DNA from: Rhizobium rhododendri
Lineage (GTDB): Bacteria > Pseudomonadota > Alphaproteobacteria > Rhizobiales > Rhizobiaceae
NCBI RefSeq assembly: GCF_007000325.2
Contig: NZ_CP117270.1
Span: 248,001-312,000 of the forward strand
Direction: 5' to 3'
Length of the DNA: 64,000 nucleotides
The notes under the pieces were generated by a model, which saw only the letters and a list, made by a program, of their open reading frames with translations, had not been told where the DNA came from and searched no databases. The translations under genes were made by a program, and so were the position numbers. Of this stretch, positions 17,029 to 24,178 are shown piece by piece (within the stretch, counting starts at the first letter, position 1; each line of letters opens with the position of its first letter).

Positions 17029-18039
17029 ATGAATTTCGAATATTCTGACCCGCAAACGCATATAGAGGGGCTTTTCGGCGGCTTTTTCCACATAAGTGCC
17101 TTTGGGCAAATAGAGGAGGGCGATGACGAGAAATTTCAGAGATTTCTTGAGCGAGTTGCACCTCCTCCTAGAACTTCAGTCTACATTAACTCAGGAGGCG
17201 GTCACCTTGAAGTAGCAATTGCTATCGGTAGGTTGATTCGTGGCGCATGGTTCTCAACTTCCATTGGCACCTATATCCTAGATCCCCAGCAGCCTGACGA
17301 GTTGATAATCCCTCGTAAGTTTGCGCCAGGAAAATGCATAAGTGCTGCAACACTCATGTTTCTTGGAGGGAGGCTCCGTTATTATCCAGATGGATCAAAG
17401 TTTGGTGTACATCAATTTTCATTTAAGAACCCGTCGCCAGAAAGCATGGAGCGTTCACAACGCCTTTCAGCGGCAATAGCGGCTTACATCGCCGATATGG
17501 GGATCCCCGCCACTTTCTTAGAGCTTTCAGCTAACACGCGCGGAGACCAAATAACGTTCGTCAGCGAAGAACAGCTTAAAGGTCTGAAAGTCATCACTGG
17601 AGGTATGACGGAAGCCACTTGGGGTGTCGAAATCCATCCAGAAGCGACGTGGGTGCGTGGCGAAAGAGACTCTTTGTGGGGGCACGGCAAGGTCATTTTA
17701 ATATACTCGAAAACAGACGGGTTCTCGTTTGCAGCTCTCATCGAAACGATGGGAAGGGACAAGGAGCTGATGAGCTTCCCGCTAGTCGAGATCGTCGTGA
17801 ACGGTGAAGATATTAGGATCGACATTTCGGACCGATGCGCGCGCGCGCCATCTGGTATTTACACCATGTTCATGGCTAGCCTCGTGGAGAACGAAGCTTG
17901 TTTGCTAGCTTTCTCTAAAAGCTTCGGGATCCAAATCCGTGGCTCCCCTCAGGCGGAGATATTTTTTGGTATCGCGGCAGTCTCTACGGACGGTGCTGAG
18001 GGAAAGCTACAAGGGCTCTATAAGCTGGGTGCAACCTAA
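17029..18039 (+). CDS. ClpP/crotonase-fold protein, function unknown
   Basis: 336 residues. The first half (about 20-165) has a ClpP-like layout: Y-I-N-S-G-G-G oxyanion-type loop near residue 55, a possible nucleophile serine in K-C-I-S-A-A-T-L-M-F-L-G-G near 105, and a possible catalytic histidine in F-G-V-H-Q-F near 128. Together these suggest a self-compartmentalising or membrane-linked serine protease related to the COG3904 group. The second half (about 190-336) matches nothing I recognise. No signal peptide or membrane helix is evident. The ATG at 17029 has GGAGG seven bases before it. The gene uses AT-rich codons (ATA, TTA, AAA), unlike its neighbours, which suggests horizontal acquisition. 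The substrate is unknown. Confidence 0.7.
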   Translation: MNFEYSDPQTHIEGLFGGFFHISAFGQIEEGDDEKFQRFLERVAPPPRTSVYINSGGGHLEVAIAIGRLIRGAWFSTSIGTYILDPQQPDELIIPRKFAPGKCISAATLMFLGGRLRYYPDGSKFGVHQFSFKNPSPESMERSQRLSAAIAAYIADMGIPATFLELSANTRGDQITFVSEEQLKGLKVITGGMTEATWGVEIHPEATWVRGERDSLWGHGKVILIYSKTDGFSFAALIETMGRDKELMSFPLVEIVVNGEDIRIDISDRCARAPSGIYTMFMASLVENEACLLAFSKSFGIQIRGSPQAEIFFGIAAVSTDGAEGKLQGLYKLGAT

Positions 18040-18275
18040 AGCAACGCCATTTTGATGATTTTTCCGTTTAGCCAAAATGCCCGCATTCAACTTAGGCGAT
18101 GTATTAGCTTTTGTGTAAGAAGTGCAATCCATTTTCGCATCCAGAGGCGTTCATTTTCCCGTCACCACTTGGGGGATGATCCAAGGTAGCTTTAGTGACT
18201 GAAGCGAGGGCGCAAAACAGTCCTCGTGCATTTTTAGCACGGCGACACTGATACTTATTTCCAAGAAAATTGAAT

Positions 18276-18539
18276 CTATTGCAATTGGCGCACTTTAGAT
18301 TCCGCTACAATGTCACCCCGCGTCAGGGCCATGATTTCGTCGGTTGTCAGCCCCGCGCCAGCGTGTCCACGCAGACTACCAAACCCGTCGGTACGGACCT
18401 TGCCTTGAGCCGGCACCATGATGACATTGCCGTCTGGTGTCTGGCGGAAATCGACCTGCGTCCCGGGCTTGAGCCCAAGCAGCTCGCGGACTGCCTTCGG
18501 AATGGTGACCTGGCCTTTGGCGGTAACGGTCGTGCTCAT
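18276..18539 (-). CDS. AbrB/MazE-type DNA-binding protein (orphan antitoxin-like)
   Basis: 87 residues. The N-terminal swapped-hairpin domain reads T-V-T-A-K-G-Q-V-T-I-P-K-A-V-R-E-L-L-G, the standard AbrB/SpoVT motif that binds DNA as a dimer. The C-terminal part (M-A-L-T-R-G-D) resembles antitoxins that wrap around PIN toxins. A toxin gene would be expected immediately downstream on the minus strand, but the 230 bp below 18,276 hold none. It is either an orphan antitoxin or a stand-alone regulator. Start taken at the ATG at 18,539. The frame is open for four more codons to 18,551. Confidence 0.82.
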   Translation of the reverse strand: MSTTVTAKGQVTIPKAVRELLGLKPGTQVDFRQTPDGNVIMVPAQGKVRTDGFGSLRGHAGAGLTTDEIMALTRGDIVAESKVRQLQ

Positions 18540-18590
18540 TGCAAGCCTCAATTATATCTAGGAAAGAAGTATTCCTTTCCCGACGGTCGT

Positions 18591-19034
18591 TCAAGACCCG
18601 CCCTCACCCTCTCTGCGTCTGCTAAACGGCCACGTCACCAACCCGCCCGCATAGAGCGCCCACCAGACCAGCACCGGTTGCAAGGCGAGCCTCGGGGCGT
18701 GGTACCACCAGCCGAGAACGGGTGGGGTGGGGGCGGAGAGGCTGTCGATGGCGTGCTTGATGTTGGCGGGGTAGACGCAGACGGCGTAGGCGGCGAGAGC
18801 GATGCCGGCGATGGCGCGCGTGCGGCCGGTGAGCAGGGCTGCGGCGCCGGCAAGTTCGCAGAGCCCGGTGACAATAATCACCTCGTGCGGCTTGGGGACC
18901 CAGGCCGGGGTGATGGTGACGAACACGTCGGGGACAGTGAGATGAAACGCACCGGCGACCGCGTAGATCACGGCGAGCGGGATGCGTGCGCCCCAGCGCT
19001 GCGGCTTTGCCTCAGATGCCAGCATACCACTCAT
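18591..19034 (-). CDS. DoxX-family membrane protein
   Basis: Small inner-membrane protein of 147 residues with four hydrophobic helices, including I-P-L-A-V-I-Y-A-V-A-G-A-F-H near the N-terminus and G-L-C-E-L-A-G-A-A-A-L-L-T-G in the middle, features of DoxX/DoxD-like proteins. I place the start at the ATG at 19,034 because GGAGG stands nine bases before it. The longer open frame to 19,193 runs inside the upstream gene. It overlaps the end of the molybdoenzyme gene by 23 bp, so it is translationally linked to it as the last gene of a four-gene minus-strand operon. DoxX proteins often accompany redox enzymes. The exact role is unknown. Confidence 0.8.
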   Translation of the reverse strand: MSGMLASEAKPQRWGARIPLAVIYAVAGAFHLTVPDVFVTITPAWVPKPHEVIIVTGLCELAGAAALLTGRTRAIAGIALAAYAVCVYPANIKHAIDSLSAPTPPVLGWWYHAPRLALQPVLVWWALYAGGLVTWPFSRRREGEGGS

Positions 19035-19788
19035 AGCCCCTGTCCTCCCAGAACCCGCCCTTGCCACCCCAGAGATCGTCGAAGCGGTCGCGGATTTCGA
19101 TGCGCATGAGATATTTCGCGTGCTTGTAGCCGAGATGGCGCTCGACGCGCAGCCGCAGCGGTGCTCCGTGTTCCACCGCCAGATCCTTGCCATTCAGCGA
19201 ATAGGCAAGGATCGATTGCGGATGGAAGGCGTCGATGAGGTCGATGCTTTCGTAGTAGACGCCGCTGCCGTCGAGCGTCTGCTCTAGTTCATCGGCACAA
19301 TGCAAAACGGCATAGCGGGCGCCCGGCTTCAGCCCCGCCGTCTGCAGGATCAGCCCGAGCGGCACGCCCTGCCATTTGCCGATAGCGCTCCAGCCCTCGA
19401 CGCAGTCGTGGCGGGTGATCTGGGTGCGCGACGGCAGCTTCTTGAGGTCGGCCAGCGAGAATTCCATTGGCTGGTTGACCATGCCGTCGATCTTCAGGCG
19501 CCAGTCGACAAAGCCTGTTTCGCTCATGCGGACGTAATCCGGGCTGTTTGGCTGGGTCGAGCCGTTCGGATGGAAGCTCGGCGATATCTCGGCTTCGGTG
19601 AACTCTGGCGCCAGCGCCTGGCGCGACACCAGCAGGCGCTGGCTGCCCATGGTCAGTTTTTCCGCCATCGCCAGCACCTTCTGGACCTGCTGGTTGCCGG
19701 CGACATCGTCACAGCCGGTAAGGCCGATGGCGCCGAGGCCTGCGGCCGAACCGATCAGGAAGCGGCGACGGGAGAGAATATTGCTCAT
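19012..19788 (-). CDS. Tat-exported molybdopterin enzyme, MsrP/YedY-like (sulfite oxidase fold)
   Basis: 258 residues. The N-terminus carries a twin-arginine signal (S-R-R-R-F-L-I-G, then a hydrophobic stretch ending near L-T-G-C), so the folded molybdenum protein is sent to the periplasm. The C may also be a lipidation site. The catalytic domain shows R-H-D-C-V-E-G-W, whose cysteine ligates molybdenum, and G-A-P-L-R-L-R-V-E-R-H-L-G-Y-K-H near the end. Family members reduce oxidised methionine (MsrP) or oxidise sulfite. The substrate is not determinable here. Its partner is the cytochrome b gene upstream, which overlaps it by four bases (ATGA-type), so electrons probably pass between haem and the Mo centre. 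Confidence 0.88.
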   Translation of the reverse strand: MSNILSRRRFLIGSAAGLGAIGLTGCDDVAGNQQVQKVLAMAEKLTMGSQRLLVSRQALAPEFTEAEISPSFHPNGSTQPNSPDYVRMSETGFVDWRLKIDGMVNQPMEFSLADLKKLPSRTQITRHDCVEGWSAIGKWQGVPLGLILQTAGLKPGARYAVLHCADELEQTLDGSGVYYESIDLIDAFHPQSILAYSLNGKDLAVEHGAPLRLRVERHLGYKHAKYLMRIEIRDRFDDLWGGKGGFWEDRGYEWYAGI

Positions 19789-20642
19789 GGCTTGGTCTCC
19801 GCGGATATCGCATAGCGGCCGGTCACCATGGAGCGCATATTGTTCCAGAGGCCGGACAGAATGACCATGATCACATGGACGACGACGAAGAGCACAAGGC
19901 TCCAGGCGGCGATGAAGTGGATACCGCGGGCCGACTGGCGGCCGCCGAATATGTCGAGCAGGAAGGGATAGCCGGCATCCATCGCCGGAGACATGGTGAG
20001 CCCGGAGCCGACCATCAGCGGCAGCAGGATGAAGATCACGAGGATATAGGTCAGCTTCTGCAGCGCGTTATAGCGGCGCGCCTTCTCTCCCTTGGGAAAG
20101 CGCAGCCGGGCGTGATCCTTTATCTCCTGCCAGACATTGCGCGGGGCTATGTCATGGGCGGTTGGTGCGAGGTCGCGCCGGAAGTGGCCGCCGATCAGGC
20201 CGTAGAGAACGTAGAGCAGGCCGTTGATGACGAACAACCAGGCGAAGAAGAAGTGCCAGCGGCGGCCGGTCGCCAGATCCTGGAAGCTCGGAATGGTGGC
20301 CCAGGCCGGAAAGGCCCTCGCTGTCATCTCGCCATCCACCCGGGATGCTCCGAGCACGCCGGTGGTGGTCAGCGTCACGCTGCCGATGCGGGTGGTGCCG
20401 ATGATCTTGTCACCGTCCTCGACGCTGGCAATCTCGAACCAGGATGGGTCCTCGACCGCGCCGTATTGTCCCCAGTGAAGCTGCGGATGGGCATTGAAGA
20501 TCTGCATGCCGCTCATCAGCAGCAGCGTCAGACAGAGAACGTTGATCCAGTGGGTGATGCGGGTGACGACCGAGTGGCGCCTGATGTAGATCTTTGCCGG
20601 CTCTGGCGGCGGAGCGACCCCGATGTCTTCGATGCTGGCCAT
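19785..20642 (-). CDS. Cytochrome b561-type membrane subunit
   Basis: 285 residues with four to five transmembrane helices. Haem-ligand histidines are expected in the helices with R-I-T-H-W-I-N-V (about residue 30), W-H-F-F-F-A-W-L-F-V (about 130) and G-I-H-F-I-A-A-W with V-V-H-V (about 240-258). This is the pattern of the Ni/Fe-hydrogenase-type cytochrome b family. A soluble loop of about 60 residues follows the first helix. It overlaps the molybdoenzyme gene downstream and very likely links it to the quinone pool. It is not the smaller canonical MsrQ. Confidence 0.88.
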   Translation of the reverse strand: MASIEDIGVAPPPEPAKIYIRRHSVVTRITHWINVLCLTLLLMSGMQIFNAHPQLHWGQYGAVEDPSWFEIASVEDGDKIIGTTRIGSVTLTTTGVLGASRVDGEMTARAFPAWATIPSFQDLATGRRWHFFFAWLFVINGLLYVLYGLIGGHFRRDLAPTAHDIAPRNVWQEIKDHARLRFPKGEKARRYNALQKLTYILVIFILLPLMVGSGLTMSPAMDAGYPFLLDIFGGRQSARGIHFIAAWSLVLFVVVHVIMVILSGLWNNMRSMVTGRYAISAETKP

Positions 20643-20773
20643 GGACAGTCCTCGTGCGATGCCGCTGACGCAGCCGGATCATTTTGAAGTGCGACGGTGC
20701 TGTGGCGGACGAACAGAACAGCCCGACTGCATGGTGCAGCCGGGCCGTATGACGATAGCGCATGAGCGCTGGA

Positions 20774-21397
20774 TCACATAGGCGGAACGACGCCGTTGAT
20801 GCCGACGACGACGCGGTCGGCTTCGACCATGTTGTCGCCTGCCGTGGTGCCGTTGATGATCACGCCGGCGCCAGCCTTGATGTCGCTCTTGGTGGCCGGG
20901 GCGATGGTGACGACAGGCGTGCCTGGCGGGATGGAGATCTTCTTCTCGCCGCCCTTGTAGGTCAGTGACAGCGTCGGACCGTTAACGGAGGTCACCGCGC
21001 TTGCAACCGTCGCATTGGTCATCGAGCTTTTTGGCTTCAGGTCCCAGCCGTAGTCGCCTTCGCCGGTGCCCTTCATGGCGGCCGGGAAGATCAGCACTTC
21101 GAGCGCGCCGTTGACGCCGCTGTCGGTCGGCATGGAAGCAATCCCGACGAAATCGCCCGGCTTGATGTCGCTGACGTCTGCCTTGACGATGCCGTTGACG
21201 GCCCAGCCGGACTTCAGCATGATCATCACATCCTTGCCTTCGCGCGACTTTACCTTCAGCGTATCGCCGCTCAAGCTCTCGACCACGCCGCGCACGCGGA
21301 TCTTGTCGGCAGCCTGCGCACCCTGCGGGCCGACAACGGAAATCATCAGTCCGGCGGCCAGCGCCAGGGCGCCCGTCTTCATCTGTTTGCTGTTCAT
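20774..21397 (-). CDS. Secreted DUF5666-like protein
   Basis: 207 residues with a cleavable signal peptide (about 1-29, ending A-Q-A-A-D). The mature part has two beta-rich repeats: R-V-R-G-V-V-E-S-L-S-G-D-T-L-K-V and later S-V-N-G-P-T-L-S-L-T-Y, each followed by a P-G-D or P-P-G turn. These are typical of the DUF5666 OB-like fold. It is the first gene of the operon leading to cytochrome b, the molybdoenzyme and DoxX (131 bp gap to the next gene), so a periplasmic accessory role there is likely but unproven. I use the ATG at 21,397. An upstream frame to 21,508 has no signal-peptide logic. Confidence 0.78.
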   Translation of the reverse strand: MNSKQMKTGALALAAGLMISVVGPQGAQAADKIRVRGVVESLSGDTLKVKSREGKDVMIMLKSGWAVNGIVKADVSDIKPGDFVGIASMPTDSGVNGALEVLIFPAAMKGTGEGDYGWDLKPKSSMTNATVASAVTSVNGPTLSLTYKGGEKKISIPPGTPVVTIAPATKSDIKAGAGVIINGTTAGDNMVEADRVVVGINGVVPPM

Positions 21398-21621
21398 GAT
21401 TTTCTTCCTTGATTGACCGCCCAACCGGACGGACTTCCGGCAATCGAGCACCTGCTCCCATGCCAATTTCGGGTCGCATGGCCAAAAAGCAAATTCGGTC
21501 GTGCGCAATACAAATATCTTATCGGTCAGGTGCGAGAGCAGCCAATCAATCTATAGTGAGACAGGAAGGCGAGTTTTGCTGAAACTCTCCGCCCCCGGCC
21601 GCCGTTACCTATTTCTGTTTT

Positions 21622-22566
21622 TCACGGGCTGAGAGAGCCTCGGGCCAGATGGCCGAGGACATGGCAGACGAGGCGACCGACCACGATGGCGGAGATGTCG
21701 TTGATATCCGCCCGTGGCTGGAATTCGACGATGGAGAACCCGGCCAGCCGGCGACCTCGTAACGCTTCGGCGATCAGCGTGGTCATTTCCTCGAATGAAA
21801 ATCCGCCCGGCGATACAGCGTTGACGCCCGGGCACGTTCCGGGATCCATTGCATCGCAGTCGATATGGATCAGCACCGCGCCGTCTCTCGGGATGCCGCC
21901 GATCACGGCACTCAATCCCAGCCGTCGCGTTTCAGATACCGTCACCAGCCGCGAGCCCCAGGCTTCTGCGGCTTCAACCTCCGGCCGCCGTGCGCTGCCG
22001 ACGGCGCGGATGCCGACCTGCGTCATGGATGCAACGAACGGCAGTTCCGACGCCCGGCGCATCGTGCTGGAGTAACCGAGCCTTTCGTCGCCAATGTTGT
22101 CGCGCCAGTCGATATGGGCGTCGACCTGGAGAACATGCAGCGGGCCTGCTGCCCCGAGGCCGCGCATGAACGGGATGGCGACGGAATCGTCACCGCCGAT
22201 CAGCACGGGAATGGCACCGGCGGCAAGGACGGCGCGCGTCGTGCGCTCGATATTTTCGCGGTTGGCGGCCGCATCCTGTGGATCGGTGAAGACATCGCCG
22301 AGGTCAATGACTTCGAGCGCGCCGTCATTCAGCAAGGGGCCGCCGAAATCGAAGTCCCAGTTTTCGAGATGGACGCACGCAGCGGAAATTGCCCTGCGAA
22401 CTGCCTCGGGACCTGTCTCGCCGTCCTGGCGAGTGGCATCTGGATAGGGTGTGCCGTGCACGGCACCGAAGATCGCAACCGAGCCGGCGTGTGGCATGAC
22501 TGCAGCAGGAATGCCGAGGAATGTCTGCCGTGCAGCCTTCAATGTTTCGGTGAGATCGGTGTGCAT
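21622..22566 (-). CDS. Ureohydrolase, agmatinase-like
   Basis: 314-residue enzyme of the arginase/agmatinase superfamily, which hydrolyses guanidino compounds to urea and an amine using two Mn ions. Metal-site motifs are present: G-G-D-D-S (about 122-126), D-A-H-I-D (about 147-151) and H-I-D-C-D-A-M-D-P (about 233-241). The first motif reads G-G-D-D-S where most characterised members have G-G-D-H-S, so one metal ligand is changed from His to Asp. Substrates of relatives include agmatine, guanidinobutyrate and formiminoglutamate. With the hut genes nearby a formimino substrate is conceivable, but hutF and hutG already cover that step. Confidence 0.82.
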   Translation of the reverse strand: MHTDLTETLKAARQTFLGIPAAVMPHAGSVAIFGAVHGTPYPDATRQDGETGPEAVRRAISAACVHLENWDFDFGGPLLNDGALEVIDLGDVFTDPQDAAANRENIERTTRAVLAAGAIPVLIGGDDSVAIPFMRGLGAAGPLHVLQVDAHIDWRDNIGDERLGYSSTMRRASELPFVASMTQVGIRAVGSARRPEVEAAEAWGSRLVTVSETRRLGLSAVIGGIPRDGAVLIHIDCDAMDPGTCPGVNAVSPGGFSFEEMTTLIAEALRGRRLAGFSIVEFQPRADINDISAIVVGRLVCHVLGHLARGSLSP

Positions 22567-22782
22567 ATATTGCTCCTCGTTCGATGGTGCATCGCTCTGG
22601 ACTTGCCTAGGCGCTCTTCCTCAGATGCTCGCGCATCGCTGGCAACGTGTCGATAGGGGGCAACGGACCGAAATAGTTTGAGTTCGACCCATTTCTCAAT
22701 CAATGTGCCTTGAGTGTTTCCGCGGCGCAAAGCCAAGAGTGTCGTTTCCGCCCACTATGCTGTCAGCAGGAAAGGCATCGAA

Positions 22783-22965
22783 GTGAACAAGCCTATTGCT
22801 GCTATACCTGCATTCGAAAATGAAACGGAAGAGCGCGCGTTCTGGGAAGATAACGATTCCGCGCTTTATCTCGATTGGAGCAAAACCCAGACCGTAGTGC
22901 TTCCCAACCTGAAAAAGAGTGCAATGTCGTCTGAGCCAGATAACGGGCCGCGCACTGACTCATAA
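22783..22965 (+). CDS. CopG/BrnA-like antitoxin, orphan
   Basis: About 60 residues from a GTG start at 22,783 with GGAAAGG upstream. The core I-P-A-F-E-N-E-T-E-E-R-A-F-W-E followed by Y-L-D-W-S-K and V-V-L-P-N-L-K matches the CopG-type antitoxin family that is usually paired with a BrnT toxin. No toxin gene is found immediately upstream or downstream. The frame extends upstream to 22,714, but the added residues look random. It is probably a remnant or solitary antitoxin. Confidence 0.62.
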   Translation: MNKPIAAIPAFENETEERAFWEDNDSALYLDWSKTQTVVLPNLKKSAMSSEPDNGPRTDS

Positions 22966-23007
22966 AAACTGTGGCCGCAAACGGCACGCAAGCCATCACC
23001 ATGACCC

Positions 23008-24162
23008 TCACTTCCGCGCCGCGAGAAATCTCTCCATCGTGCCAAACGAGAATGCGGAGATCGGCAGGTCTGTTCGGCCATCGAGAGCGAGGTCTGCGAG
23101 TATTTCGCCGATGACGCTGGTGAACTTGAAGCCGTGGCCGGAACAGGGCGAGGCGACGACGATGCGCGGGTTGCCGGGCATCAGGTCGATCAGAAAATCC
23201 TCGCTCGGCAGCATGGTGTAGCGGCAGGTAATGGCGTTGACGCGCAGCCCGTTCGCAGCGGGCAGGCGCCTGGCGATGAAGGCGTCGAGGAGCGCCGTAT
23301 CGGCGTCGTTCACCGGTGGATTGGGCTCGTTCGGATCGATCGGTTCGCGGAAATGCGCATGGCGACCGATCTTGACCCCGTCGACGCCGATGGCCGGAAA
23401 TCCGAAATAGGAGCCGTCGTCGCCTTCGTCGCGTATGAAGGCGGGCATGCGCTGCGGCTGGGTCACGAAGCCGTCGCGCGGCTGGTACCAGGCGACCACC
23501 TGCCGGATCGGCACTGCATGCTCTTTCAACTGCGGCACGAGTTCAGAAATCCACGACCCGGTGGCGACGATCACCTTGTTTGCCCGATACTTGCCCACGG
23601 CAGACGTAACAGTCACGCCGGCGTCGTCAGGCTCGATCCCGGTGACTTTCTCGCCGAAATGCAGCACGGCACCGTCTTCGGCGGCAAGCCTTATATAGCC
23701 CGCGACAGCCGCTTCCGGGCGGATATAGCCTCCCTGAGGATCGAGCAGGGCGATCTCGCCGGCATCCAGTGAGAACACCGGAAACCGCGCCTTCATCGCC
23801 GCCCGGTCCAGCTCTTCGATGGTAAGATCGTGCAATTTGCAGGAGGCGCGCGTGCCTGTCACGATAGTGCTGTCGGGCGCGCCGATTTGCAGCACGCCGG
23901 TGATTGTCAGGACTTCGCTGCGCAGCCGCCCTTCCAGTGCCCGCCAGTTGGCATAGGCCCGCTGCAGCAGCGGCACATAGGACGGGTCCTCGAAATAGCC
24001 GAGCCGGATAAGCCGGCTGTCGCCATGGGAAGAGCCCAGCGTATGGGCCGGATAGTAGGCATCTATGCCGATGGCTTGCACGCCGCGGGCGGCAAGATGC
24101 GACAGGGCCGCGCTGCCCATGGCACCGAGACCGATGACGGCGACGTCGAATTGCGGTGTCAT
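23008..24162 (-). CDS. FAD-dependent oxidase, sarcosine/N-methyltryptophan oxidase family
   Basis: 384 residues. The N-terminus has the dinucleotide motif V-I-G-L-G-A-M-G-S-A, then S-S-H-G-D-S-R-L-I-R, a signature of monomeric sarcosine oxidase and SolA. Near the C-terminus C-R-Y-T-M-L-P-S-E-D keeps the cysteine that carries covalent FAD in these enzymes. They oxidise secondary N-methyl amines of amino acids to imines with release of formaldehyde and peroxide. It is the last gene of a tight operon (16 bp after the ammonia-lyase homologue) with an amino acid ABC transporter, so the substrate is probably an N-alkylated amino acid entering through that transporter. This is inference from context. 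Confidence 0.85.
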   Translation of the reverse strand: MTPQFDVAVIGLGAMGSAALSHLAARGVQAIGIDAYYPAHTLGSSHGDSRLIRLGYFEDPSYVPLLQRAYANWRALEGRLRSEVLTITGVLQIGAPDSTIVTGTRASCKLHDLTIEELDRAAMKARFPVFSLDAGEIALLDPQGGYIRPEAAVAGYIRLAAEDGAVLHFGEKVTGIEPDDAGVTVTSAVGKYRANKVIVATGSWISELVPQLKEHAVPIRQVVAWYQPRDGFVTQPQRMPAFIRDEGDDGSYFGFPAIGVDGVKIGRHAHFREPIDPNEPNPPVNDADTALLDAFIARRLPAANGLRVNAITCRYTMLPSEDFLIDLMPGNPRIVVASPCSGHGFKFTSVIGEILADLALDGRTDLPISAFSFGTMERFLAARK

Positions 24163-24178
24163 GGCTACATTCCCGATT

